Assembly: GCA_013350335.1 (NCBI GenBank) | Contig: CM023535.1 | Location: 28,004,631-28,068,630, forward strand | Origin: Chimonanthus salicifolius | Taxonomy: Eukaryota; Streptophyta; Magnoliopsida; Laurales; Calycanthaceae | Direction of reading: 5' to 3' | DNA: 64,000 nt | Shown here: in pieces, positions 47,806-59,622 of the stretch | Position numbering within the stretch: the stretch's first letter is position 1 | How the letters are laid out: every line of letters starts with the position of its first letter | Program-made: the position numbers and the translations under genes | Notes under the pieces: generated by a model | What the model saw: the letters and a program-made list of their open reading frames with translations, nothing else | Database searches by the model: none | Told to the model about the DNA's origin: nothing

Positions 47806-50800
47806 TGGCCCAGAATTTTTAAATTAATATAAATGTGGATATTATTTATTTTCATGATGAAAATTGAAAAAAATTGGTGGAATAAATGGTAAATGGGCCA
47901 AAGTTTGGGCAAAGGCCCAAGTATGGCCCAATGGATTATGGAGTTGATTTAAATTCATTTAAAGGGGCAATGAGGGTTAAATGGGTCAAGAATGGTCAAA
48001 TTGGGTCAAATACCCATTTGGGACCCAATGGGTCAAGATGGTTAAGCTCTAAGGTAAATGGGTAAGATGAAAGTGTAATTGGGCCATGGGCCTAATGGTG
48101 AGTCATTTAGAATGAATGGAATGAAATTTAAATTACCTAAGTTATTTGCAATTAAACCAAGGTGATGTGGCCAAGTGGGACCCACCTCCACCTCACCAAG
48201 TGAGGTGGCGTGTGGACCCAAGGTTTGGTGGGGCCAACCACCATGGTTGAATTGGTCAACCATGGGTGGATGTATAAGGTAATTTAAGTAAATGAGAATT
48301 AAAGTAACCAAAATATCTAAATATTAAATGATTAAAATTATCCAAATGAGGTAGTCAAAGTGGGGTCAAAAGGTGAAAACCAAATCAACTCATCCCAAAC
48401 TCAAAAAAATAAAACACGTTGGGACTTAGGGGGGTGGAGTCATAAGCCATAAAGCAATATAAATATCTTGTGGGTGGGTGGAGAGAGTTAATGTAAAGTG
48501 AAGGTTAAATAACCAAGGAGATAAATATGGGTTTACACCTTATCCTTTTCATTTTACCCTCAACTCACTCTCTCCATCTCTCCCATTCTTCCATTGCCGT
48601 TCCACACTAGCAAGGAAAAGAGGAGAAGAAAATTAAGAAAGAAAAGAGAAGAGCTCAAGGAGAGGAAGAAAAGGTTGGACCACCATCTCAAGGTAAAGAT
48701 CTTGAGACATTTTTCCCATCTCCATCCTCTTCTCTCTCTCAATTTAAACCCTAACTTGGCTGATCCTAAGGTTGGGGGTTGCCACCATTGATCAAGCCTC
48801 TTGACCTATTAAAGATCAAGAGGAAGGAGAGAGGAGGCTAAGGAAACCGACGGGAGCGGCGGAAGTCGGAGGAGACGACGGATTGTGAGTATTTCTTAAA
48901 CAAGAAATTTTGGATTTTTAGGGTTTAAGATTTGAAATTTATTTTTGTAGAATTTAATGGTGGTTACATAAATTTATGCCATGGATGTTAAACCCATCAA
49001 ATGAGAGGGTGGAAGATGGAGGAAACCCTAAATGGATGAATTAGGGTTAGGGAAAATAAATAAGTAAATGTAGTATGTGCATTGTGTAATTTATTAAATT
49101 GAGCATGGAATTGGGTGATTAGGTGTTTGGTTTAATTAGTTAGGGTTTAAGGAATAGAAAGTGGGTAAAACCCTAATGGAGAAAAATTAGGGTTAAGGAA
49201 AAATAAAAGGGACTAAGGATAGTACATGCTTAATGTGATCAAACATAGAGGTATATGCAATTTTTTTTGAGTCAAGGACCATAGGGTTCGGCCGTAAGTA
49301 ATGTATGATTTATTAGGGTTTGAAAAATGGAAGGAAATGAGGATTTTTAACTAATATATTTTAGTAAATGAATGAATGTGGGAAAGTTTTAAAATGGTGT
49401 TATGATGAAAATGCAAAGAGGTGTATAGCCTTGAAAGGCATGGATGAAGTGAACCTTGAACCCTATGGTGATGAAATGATGATTCAAATGGGGTTAAGAA
49501 TATGGTTTAGATGCATGATTTAAAACCCTCAAAGAAGGATTATTGGTGGATCTAAATGATGTAAATGGACCCAAGAAAAAATGGGAAATAGGCATCATGG
49601 ATTCGGCCATGGTGTATGGCCGAACCCATGACCCAATGTTAGGTCATGTTATAGGCCAAATTTGGAATTATGCATGTGTTAAATCAATGGAAATGAGGCT
49701 AAGTTAAGGGTTGATTTTTAATGATCTTGTAACATGGTTAGGGATCATTAATGGACCTAAGTTGTGGATCAATTTTGGGCTTAGGTAGGCATGAATGAAT
49801 GAGTAATTGTTTATGTAAAAGGGGTAGTGGCAAAACCGTAATTAGTGGCCAAATTCAAGAATTCCATGGAAATTGATCATGGACTTAGGGGATCTAATGT
49901 AATAACCTTATAAGTGATTGATAAAGCCTAGGGTGGCCGAATTTTAAGACTTATGGGATTGAAATGTTAAATAAATGATATGGGACCCACAAAACCTAAA
50001 TAGTGACCGATTTTTCATATGGGCTTAGAAATGGTTAAAACATGGACTAATGATGAATGTGTAATAAGGTACTGGACTTCGCAGGCGGTGCGCGATCGGC
50101 AACCGGGTTTATCAAACGAAAAACGAAAAAGGACACGAGTCGGTATTCGGTAGGATTCCTACATTTTTGTAAGCCATGGATTTGGGTGATGTTTTCTTTA
50201 ATCTATTTTGGAAATCATGTGGTTGTCTTTAAGATATGTTATGGATTATGTATCATGTGATGTTTTACTCTAAATTATTTTGGAAATTATGTGAATGCTT
50301 ATGATGGGTTTTGGATTAAATATTGTGGGATGTTTTCCCTTAGATTTAGTTGGTAATCTTGTAATTGTTTTAAGATGGGTTTTATTACTATTGAATTTCA
50401 TATATTACATGGCAAATGACATCTACATCTCATGCATGGCATGGGAGGCATAGGACAGGGGAAGGATGAAATGAAACCGGAGTCCATGCTCCGTCGGGGC
50501 GACCGATAAACAAGCATGGGGACATTTCACATATGTATTATTGTACCTTGACGATGCTTTACCGTCAAGGGGGATGTTGTATTAATTGTTATACCTTGAT
50601 GATGGTTCTTCCATCAAGGGGGATATTGTATTTGTGGTTACACCTTGACGAGGCCTTACCGTCAAGGGGGATATGGCATCGGGATAGTAAGGATGATGGG
50701 TGGGATTCATAGCACAGACACCCATGACATGACATTCATTCTATGGCTTTTCGTTATGTATTATCTATCTGCTTTGTTATCACTAATCCATGTGTTAGCC

Positions 50801-51322
50801 CTACTCGGAGTCCTACTGGGCGCGTGGTCTAACGCCCTACTTCTACCCTAGCTGATGACGCAGGAAATGCCGGAGCAGAAGGACGAGACGGGAGCCAAGC
50901 TTAAGAGCTTGGGAAGGCGGACTAATTATTTTATTTAAGTTATTTTGAGAAATGTGTATTTGATGTAGTTTAATTTGTCAGAAATGTAATAATTGAGATT
51001 ACTTACTATATTTTGGACATTATGGTTTTAAGGATGTTTGGTGATTGAATGAATGTAACTTCCCTGCTATCTAAGAATTTGTAGATTAGGCTCTTTTATA
51101 TTTTTCCGCAATTGGTTTAAATGTTCCCCGATGCTTACTTCTACGTGTGAACCATTCTCCGTGGACTTCATTCCACGCACACGTAGGGTTGGCCAGTTAA
51201 GGGCCGGGTTTTAGAAGCTCGGACTTAACTCGCGTCGTGACGTTCGCGCCCTTTGTCACTTTTCCTTTTTAAAAAAAAAAAAATTAGACTCTGATTTTCC
51301 GTGAAAAGGGGCGGGCGTTACA
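47801..51322 (+). mobile_element. Solo LTR S3 (family B) inserted at the gag/protease boundary of element C
   Basis: Starts TGTAGTGGCCCAGAATTT and ends GGGGCGGGCGTTACA. The flanks TGCTA (47796-47800) and GGCTA (51323-51327) match at four of five positions. Removing S3 plus one flank copy joins RICA to MAPMDDETAK in a single frame. It has one clear GGTTCGGCCAT hairpin (49599-49627), one half copy (about 49286) and three CTTGAYG...CRTCAAG hairpins (50546-50570, 50594-50619, 50643-50667). It is the same subfamily as S2. Confidence 0.92.
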
Positions 51323-51326
51323 GGCT

Positions 51327-51946
51327 ATGGCTCCCATGGATGATGAGACTGCGAAACCTCTAGTGATGCAAGGTATGTTATTATTGTTTGGTGAATGGTC
51401 AAGAGTACTTTTTGACTCTAGGGCTTCTCACTCCTTCACATCTAGTTTTTTGGTTGGTCGTCTGGATCTGTGCATGGATGAATTAGAAGAACCTGTGAAT
51501 ATTAAAACCCCCATAGGGAGATATACTAGAGTAATTAGAACTTGTAAATCATGTTTATTAGCAATTGGAGGTGTGGAGTTAGAGTTTGAACTACTTGTGT
51601 TGGGTATGACTAGGTTCGAAGCAATATTAGGAATGGACTGGTTAATGGCTTATCAGGTTACGATAGATTGTGCTCGGAGGAGAGTATCTGGGTGTTCACC
51701 TTCAGGAGTTGTCTTTACCGAGAAGTTGAGTAATTCTCCTAGACCATTGTGACAAAGAACAAAATTGGTCATATAGCCAGTATGGTTTGGGAGAATGCAG
51801 AGCCGCCTGGATTAGAAATGCCTAAGGTGGTGTGTGACTTTACAGATGTGTTCCCAAACGAGTTGACACAGTTACCTCCAAAAAGAGAAGTTGAATTGTC
51901 CATAGACTTACTCCCTGAAACTTCGCCTATTCTATGCACCATATAG
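51327..51946 (+). pseudogene. Protease region of element C pol
   Basis: The active site reads LFDSRASHSF (Gly of DSG changed to Arg), with the second block FEAILGMDWLMAY. A frameshift or stop at 51750 splits the link to RT; the next frame has VVCDFTDVFPNEL and [15 protein letters not shown]. Normal chromovirus order. Confidence 0.86.
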
Positions 51947-51947
51947 A

Positions 51948-53293
51948 ATGGCGCCAGCAGAGTTGGTAGAGTTGAAGCGTCAATTGGCAGAACTTACCAA
52001 GGTTGATTTCATCTGTCAGAGTACATCTCCATGGGGTGCTCCAGCTTTATTTGTGAAAAAGAAGGACGGCTCAATAAGGATGTGTATAGACTATAGGAAA
52101 CTGAACAAGGTAACAATTAAGAACAAGTACCTACTATCTCGAATCGACGATTTGTTTGATCAGTTACGAGGATCTAAGTGGTTTTCTAAGATAAATCTTT
52201 GGTCTGGATATCATCAGGCGCGGGTGAGAGAATGCGATATAGCAAAGACAACTTTTTGCACTAGATTTTGTCAGTATGAATTCGTGGTTTTGCCTTTTGG
52301 AGTGATCAATGCGCGAGCCACATTTATGGATTTGATGAACAAAATCTTCAGGCCGTACTTAGACCATTTTGTAGAAGTGTTCAATGATGACATCTTGATC
52401 TACTCGAGATCCGAAGAATCACATGCACATCATTTAAGAATAGTCTTACAGTTACTAACGGATCATTAATTATATGCTAAATTGAGTAAATGTCAGTTCT
52501 GGCTGAAAGAGGTGCAATTCTTAGGCCATGTGGTTTCAGAAGGTGGAGTGGCTGTGGATCCAGCCAAGGTCGAAGAAGTGTTGAAATGGGAGAGACCTCG
52601 CAGTGTATTCGAAATTTGTAGTTTCTTGGGCTTGGCTAGATATTGCCGGTGTTTCATTCCGAATTTCTCTAAGAGAGCAGTTCCTATGACTAAGTTGACA
52701 AGAAAAGGAGCTAAATTCATATGGAGTGAGGCTTGTGAAACAACTTCTGCAGAATTGAAGGAAAGACTGATTATTTCTCCGACTTTGATTATTCTAGAGA
52801 GAGGTCGTGGGTATGTGGTCTGTTGTGATGCTTTTCATGACAGATTAGGTTGTATTTTAATACAGGTAGACCAGGTAGTGGCGTATAGGTCCCAGCAATT
52901 AAAACTGCATGAGCAAAATTATCCGACTCATGATCTTGATTAGCATCAGTGGTGTTTACGCTGAAGATTTGGAGATATTATTTGTTTGGTGAGCACTTCG
53001 AAGTATTTTTCGATCACCGTAGTCTCAAGTACATGTTCACTCAGAAGGACTTGAACCTGAGACAGCGCAGATGGTTGGAATATTTGAGCGACTTCAACTT
53101 CGAGATTTCTTATCAGCCAGGAAAGGCCAATATAGTGGTCGATGCCTTGAGCAAGAAATCTCGAGGCGTTATTGCTAATCTAGTGGGAGAACATGGTTTG
53201 GAGAAATTGGATAGTGCAGTATCTCATCCAGCTATAGTGGATCGGATCTTGACAACCCAGAGGAGAGACGAGGTGGTAGCAAAGATTGGCTAA
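51948..53293 (+). pseudogene. Reverse transcriptase and RNase H of element C
   Basis: [71 protein letters not shown] and a catalytic box FNDDILIYS, in which the usual Ile is Asn while both Asp remain. TAA at 52467-52469 falls in [10 protein letters not shown]. The thumb is at 52482-52700. RNase H reads [12 protein letters not shown] (Ser of DAS lost), HDLD followed by a stop, VFTLKIWRYYLF, FFDHRSLKYMF and QPGKANIVVDALSKKSRG. Stops make it non-functional. Confidence 0.88.
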
Positions 53294-54683
53294 TCAATCA
53301 GAGATAGCAATGGCCCAACAGGTTGGGTAGTGAGAACAGATGGTGGTCTGACTTACCAAGGGAGACTTTACGTGCTACTAGCAGAGTAGTGTAGACAAGA
53401 AGTTCTTAAGCACTTTCATCATACTCAATTTGCAGTTCCCCCTGGAGGAACAAAAATGTATCAGAATCTTCGACAACAGTTTTGGTGGTGCCGCATGAAA
53501 AGAGAAGTAACAGAATATGTGGCTCGATGTTTGACATGCCAGTAGGTAAAGGTTGAGCATCAGAAACTAGTAGGAAAGTTGCAACCTCTCGATATACCCA
53601 AGTGGAAATTGGATCATGTCACCATGGATTTTGTGACCGGATTACCAAGATCGCTGAAAGGCCATGATGCAGTGTGGGTTGTGGTTGATAGATTGACAAA
53701 ATTAGCTCATTTCATTGCAATGAGGGTGACAGACTCTATGGAGACCTTAGGTAAATTGTATCTGGATCAAGTTGTTAAGTTGCATTGAATACTGGTTTCC
53801 ATGCAATCCGACAGAAATTCTAGATTTCTATCCAAATTCTGGCAGAGCCTTCAGGAGAAGTTGGGTACACAACTTCATTTCAGTTCCGTGTTTCACCATC
53901 AGACGGATGGACAGTCTGAGCGAACTATACAGATTTTAGAAGATATGCTTCACGCTTGTGTTTTAGATTCTAAAGGAAGTTGGGAAGATTATTTACTTGT
54001 GGTGGAGTTTGCCTACAACAACAGTTACCAGTCTAGCATCAAGATAGCGCCATTGAAGCGTTATACGGAAAACCGTGTAGATCACCCTTATGTTGGGAGG
54101 AACCTAGCGACAGAGTGAAATTGGGGCCAGTTATAATCAGGGAAACAGCAGAGAAAATAAGATTGGTTCGACAGAGACTACTAACAGCCGAGAGTCGTTA
54201 GAAAAGCTATGCGAACCATAGCCGAAGGCATTTAAAGTTTGCAGTTGGTGAGAGTGTTTTCCTTAGAATTTCACCTCGGAAAGGCATTCAACGGATTGGT
54301 AGCAAAGGGAAACTATCTCCAATGTTCATTGGACTATTTGCATCTTGGACAGGATTGCAGAGGTGGCGTACAGACTTGTACTTCCAACACAACTCAGCCG
54401 AGTTCATAATGTTTTTCATGTGTCAATGTTGAGAAAGTACCAAGCAGACCCTTGTCATGTTCTGAATTGGGAAGATGTTGAGGTCAGTGAAGATGCAACT
54501 TATGAAGAGAAGCCAGTGAAGATTTTGGATACCAAGGATCAAGTTCTGCGCACAAAGACCATTCCTTTGGTGAAAGTTCTTTGGCAACATCATGGAGTCG
54601 AAGGTTCAACGTGGGAGAGAAGGGAGACGATGCAAAGATTGCCTCCAGAATTGTTTAATGAACACGGTATGAGCGTTAGCTAA
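53294..54683 (+). pseudogene. Integrase with chromodomain-like tail, element C
   Basis: Zinc-binding part about 53395-53578 with HFHHTQF and CLTCQ followed by TAG (53543-53545, Gln codon in relatives). Core: MDFVTGLPRSLKGHD supplies the first Asp, SDRNSRF (53808) the second, and HQTDGQSERTIQILE the Glu region. TGA at 53786-53788 interrupts LH*ILVS. A frameshift follows 54050. 54345-54683 carries VHNVFHVSMLRKYQ, TYEEKPVKILD and the tail IPLVKVLWQHHGVEGSTWE, a chromodomain-like end as in Tekay elements. The stop at 54681-54683 is followed 22 bp later by the polypurine tract. Confidence 0.88.
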
Positions 54684-54704
54684 ATTTCGAGGTCGAAATT
54701 TATT

Positions 54705-54718
54705 TTAAGGGGATAGGA
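54705..54718 (+). other. Polypurine tract of element C
   Basis: TTAAGGGGATAGGA directly before TGTAGTGACCC at 54719, and close in sequence to the tract of element A. Confidence 0.88.
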
Positions 54719-57700
54719 TGTAGTGACCCTGCCCCGAATAGAGGTTTAGGGTAAATGGGTAGAATTAGTTAGAAACTGACATTTTTTGTATAGTGTATTA
54801 TTTTATTTTATTAGAAAAAAAGGGCCATGGGACCCACATAGCATTGGATGAAATTTATCTTATTTTATTTTGTCTTGTAAAATTAAATCCTAATTGGAGA
54901 AAGAGATTTAACATTCAAAATTCAAATTTGAATTCTAAACTTAGTGTAGTTACAATTTAAATTACCAATTAAATAAATTACCAAAGGGAATAATTAATAC
55001 ATTTTCTCACATTAATTAATTGCAAACTTTTGAAATCCTAAATTCCTTACCTCTGTAAGATTATGTTCCCTAGGATTAGTAGACATTTTAGATAGAAATC
55101 AACAACAAATCTCGTGGGGTCACTTGTGTTTAGGCGCGTGGTGTATGTGGGCTACCATGAGACTTATTTTAAAAATCCTAGAATAACTAGGAAACCAAGT
55201 TGGAAACCAACCCAAAACTCTATCTCCTTGATCGATTTTTTTGCTTATGAGAGAAAAACTTGGCCGACTCCTCATTCCCATCTCTTCCATTCGTTAAACT
55301 CTCCTTCACCTTACACAAAATTCGACCACCCCTCTTCCCTTCCTTGCCTTGGGCATTTCCTCTCCAAAAAGGTATGTAATTGATTTTCTTATTTATTTTC
55401 TTCAATTTCTATGATTCTTTTTCCTTATTCTCTTCTTCTCCCTTGGTCCTCTCTCTCTCTATCCAATTCGACCAACCATTGATAGGTATTCATATGAAAA
55501 ATTTGAACAAAGAGAGGGAGAAGTAGAGGAAGATGATGAAAGAGAGAAACTGTGCTATAATCGAAATTTACCATGAAAGACACCCTATCTAATTTGTGGT
55601 TTTGAATTTTATGAAAAAAAATACACTTTTTGATTTCAAAACCCATGATAGAAAACTGATTGAAATTAGTTTGAATTTAGCCTTGAAATCAAGAATCTTC
55701 AATGGAGAATTGCAAATCACAGCCCTGAAAATTCTTGGGATTTCCAAGTGTAGCATCGATAATCCATAAATTATTTAAAGCACTTATCGGATCCAGAATT
55801 CTACGAAATGTTTGGTGCAGTAGGCAAACTACTAGATATGGTCATGAACCAAATTTCGTGGTCATTGGAGCATGTATCATATCTGAACAAAAATCATGAA
55901 TTAGATCTTGATTTTGGCTTAGATTTTGGGACGTTTTTTGCAGCTATTTAATGTAAAATCTATATCTTTGTCTCTCATGATCTGATCCCAGTAAAAAAAT
56001 TTATGAAGGTAGTTCACAACTATATTAGACTCTACTAAAAATTTCAAAAGAATTGGATCAGTTTTGATACATCTGTTAGTGGCCGTTTTTTTAGATCAAA
56101 ATCTGGATTCAGATCTCAGACAATTTTAGTTAGCTTATATTACAAAATTCATAACTCGGCCAATACGTATCGGATTGTTGTAAAATTTTTTTATGTTCAT
56201 CTACACAAATAGATATATCTGATATAAAAAATTTAGGGAAAAAAAATATTATCTTATCCCCAAATCGTGGTTGCAAGATGGACTGGAAGTACAGTCCAAA
56301 ACTGTGAATTTATTTTACAGCAGTGTGATGAGGAATTTTTATTTTAATCTGTAGATCTCGGATTTCCATGAAATTTAACTGGGATTAGCTGACCTAAAGT
56401 TGAACCTCTAGTAAAAATTTGAAGGCCATTACATTTGAATTGATAGGTCAGTAAGTCACTGTAATTTTCTGATTTCTATGAATTTCTGGGTGTTTTCTTA
56501 AAATCAACTTTTTGAGATGTTATTTCATAATCTCTAATAAATTTTCGTTAATTCATTACATGTGTTTCATATAACTTATAATCATGTTGATAATAATCTA
56601 TTGAGACAGAGAAATATCTTCTTAGAAAACTTATTTTTCCAATTAGATATCCACGTAACATGAACTGAAAGTTTTAAATACAAAATACATCTATTTTCCA
56701 GCTTGTAGTCATTCTTGTTACCAATTATGTCTTGATTTGTGATTAGCATATTAATAGTCGAGCATATGTACTAATGGAAAATAATGTTGGTGTTCGATGA
56801 CTTTTTATCTTTGCCTAGTAGTGAAACTGATGTATTTCTCTTGGTTTTACGAGAATGGCTGGACCGAGCAATCGCCGAGGAAAGAGAGAGGTAAGGCCAG
56901 ATCTGCAAATTGAGAGGCTATCAGAGAAACTTATGTTGAGGGTGTAGTGGAGAGTACGGCTTTAGGAAGGTCTCAGAGACGTCCACCTCCTCCTCCTCCT
57001 CCTCCTCCAGTGAATGCAGATCCGAATGTTGTGTTGAGGATAGCACAAGAAGTTTTGACAATAGTGCAACAGACTGATGGCACAAACCGTGATAAGAATC
57101 TGTTGAGACAGAGAAATATCTTCTTAGAAAACTTATTTTTCCAATTAGATATCCACGTAACATGAATTGAAAGTTTTAAATACAAAATACATCTATTTTC
57201 CAGCTTGTAGTCATTCTTGTGACCAATTATGTTGTTGATTTTACTCAACTAAATTATATAGGAATTTATTATTTTACAAAATATTCTTGTGCATTTAGTT
57301 CAACCACGAATTTATTTTAAGTTATTTATAAGCTTTTATTGTACTGAGTTGGATTAGACATGGTTCGGCCATGTAGTTTTTGGAGTCAACCTTCACCGTT
57401 AATCTTGGACCTTTGGATGACCCATAGATCATAGTTGAGGCAGTAACATGCCTTACTTTTATGTAGATTATTAAATAAATTTAATAATAATGTTCACATT
57501 AATCGTACTAGGAATCTTTTAAACGTATTTGCAGCAAACCTTGAACTTCAAGGCTAATCATCACTTGAAAGCTAGTGAACTTCTCGTTTACACTTCACAC
57601 ATTCTTAAGGTGAGGGAAAACAATACACTATACTTTGGTTGTACATGATATTCTCTATTTTTTATTTATGTGACTGAGCAATGAAAAATATTGCATGATG

Positions 57701-59141
57701 TATAGTATTTTGGAATGTAATATTGGACCTATAAAATAGACTGGGTATTTATTGAAATAGTGGTTGTAATCCGGTTCTTACTCATAGTAGTATAAGGTGA
57801 TAGGCTAAATATTCTAATAGCCGTGAGGGGACTCAGTCTGTTCGGATAGTTGAAAATTAGCCACTAGCCTTGTTGAAAGGTCCAATAATTATGTTCGAAT
57901 TGGATGAATGTTTTATGGAACGTTATAGAGTTATTTTCTTATGTTATTGGGATGAGTTTATGATATTGTGTTGTCACAATAATAATACTGTGATATGATT
58001 TATTATTATGCATGTGTGATATCGTTGAGGTTGGTTTTGATGTTTTAAAACGTGTACATGATGTTTATGTTAATTTGAGGTCATATAATCCTGCTTGGAG
58101 TATAGTGTTGATGATGAAATTCATGGCATGTTAATATGATACATAACATGTGGCATAATGATAGAGACAATGCATGGCAAACATGGCATTGAGCATGGCA
58201 TCTTCATATTCATGGATGGGTATGGAGGTGTGAGCCGTAATCTTTCATGTAGACCACGACGGTGGTAGTGTCTGGCCTCGCTTTTAGTGAGTAGTACCAC
58301 GCATGTGGTAGTTTTGGATTGTTGAGCCATGAAAGGTCACGTAGACTGTTATTTGGTGGTGGTGTTAGCCTTGCTTCGGCGGGTATGCCACTTCACGTGG
58401 TGTTGTGTTAGCCTCGCTTCAGCGGGTAGGCCACAAAATACAGTAGGTGTTGTTGTGGATAAATGAGTTATTGAGCATTGTGCATTGCATGGCATAAAGT
58501 ATGGACATTAGATGCATATTCAATTACTTGTACTTTTAATATTTCTTTTATTGCGTTACATTGAGGATATTGGAGATATCATATTTTGGATATGTACTAT
58601 TGTATTTCTGCACTGAGTTAGGAGCTCACACCCTTACATTACAGGTAACCCTCTGGATCTAGGATTGTAGGACGACGTTGAAAATTAGAAGTTACTATGG
58701 ATGAATATTTAAATTCTTAGTTAGGTGTTGGACTATGTCGATTGAGTTTAGTTATTGGATGCTTGTTATTCTTTGAGACTTGATTAGTTGATTCAAATAA
58801 TTTGAGAAATTTGAGATCTATTAGTTGGTTTTATTTTTGTGGAATGGATTGTGAGCAAACTTGTGAGAATAGACTTATTGTTGTTGTTAGATGTTAATTC
58901 CCTCCATATTTGTGGATGACATTAAAACTTATACGATGTGTCAAGTTTGGGGCATGAAGGATTTGATGGCTTTATTTATTTCATCTATAATCTTTAAAAA
59001 ACATATATACTTATTTTCCCCCATCCACAAATCTGTAATGTAAGATCCGTTAGATGCGTAATGAGTTGGATCACGCTCGTTCAGCCTATAGTTAAGTAGG
59101 CCCCGAACAGTTTAGATTGTAAAAAAGAGCGGGGCGTTACA
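54719..59141 (+). repeat. Right LTR of element C, chimeric: contains leader and gag start
   Basis: 54719-56730 matches the left LTR. 56731-56853 matches the leader before gag. 56854-57090 matches the first 80 or so codons of gag, including an intact ATG and the Pro-codon CCT run. 57091-57232 then repeats LTR sequence 56589-56730, and 57232-59141 is the second half of the LTR, unique in this window. That part includes GGAGCTCACACCC (58621) and the end GGGGCGTTACA. A single GGTTCGGCCATG half hairpin lies at 57363. Confidence 0.85.
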
Positions 59142-59146
59142 GCGTT

Positions 59147-59622
59147 AATAGATGGTGTGGATGGGAGATTGGAAATTGGATGGTTAAGATTGGTTGGGTA
59201 AGATGGGTCATGGACATGGGCTTTTGGGTTTAGACCTAAAAATGGATTTGGGCTTAGGGTTGGTGAATTGGATTTGAACATGGAGCATTGGATCTTTAAA
59301 TTGGACTTGGACTTGAATTGGAGACTTAGATTTAAGCTTGCTGTGATTAAATTCACTTTGGCCTGGACCACATTGGGAAATGCGCCTGAAGTGCTTGGCC
59401 TGGTCTAGTGTCTGGCATTTGGAGCAAAGCTTGGCCCAATTGCAGTAGATCTCTGGCCCATGGATATTGATTTTAACTCTTGGCCTTTTAATTGCAGACT
59501 TTGATTTTAAAATTAAATAATTAATCAATATCACTAAAATTCTAAATATTGAATAAATCTAGATTCTCATAAATGGATCCAGATTATCCAATTTACATTA
59601 AAAACCCTAAAGTGGCATGAAT
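59147..59622. other. Older non-coding segment, piece 3
   Basis: Continues 43943-44502 after removal of element C. It is rich in TTGGGCTTGG / GGCCTGG-type words. The short minus-strand frames here lack any protein motif. It ends TGAAT, the left target-site copy of S4. Confidence 0.6.

Larger units (their letters stand above)
44503..59141 (+). mobile_element. Element C: Ty3/gypsy chromovirus with chimeric LTR, hosting solo LTR S3
   Basis: Left LTR starts TCTAGTGATCC (right LTR: TGTAGTGACCC) and the right LTR ends GGGGCGTTACA. The flanking 5 bp, GGGTT and GCGTT, agree at four of five positions. Internal order: gag 46630-47805, then S3, protease 51327, RT, RNase H, integrase with chromodomain-like tail to 54683, polypurine tract, right LTR 54719-59141. 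The left LTR lacks its second half and no primer-binding site is present. The copy is disabled by many stops. Confidence 0.88.
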
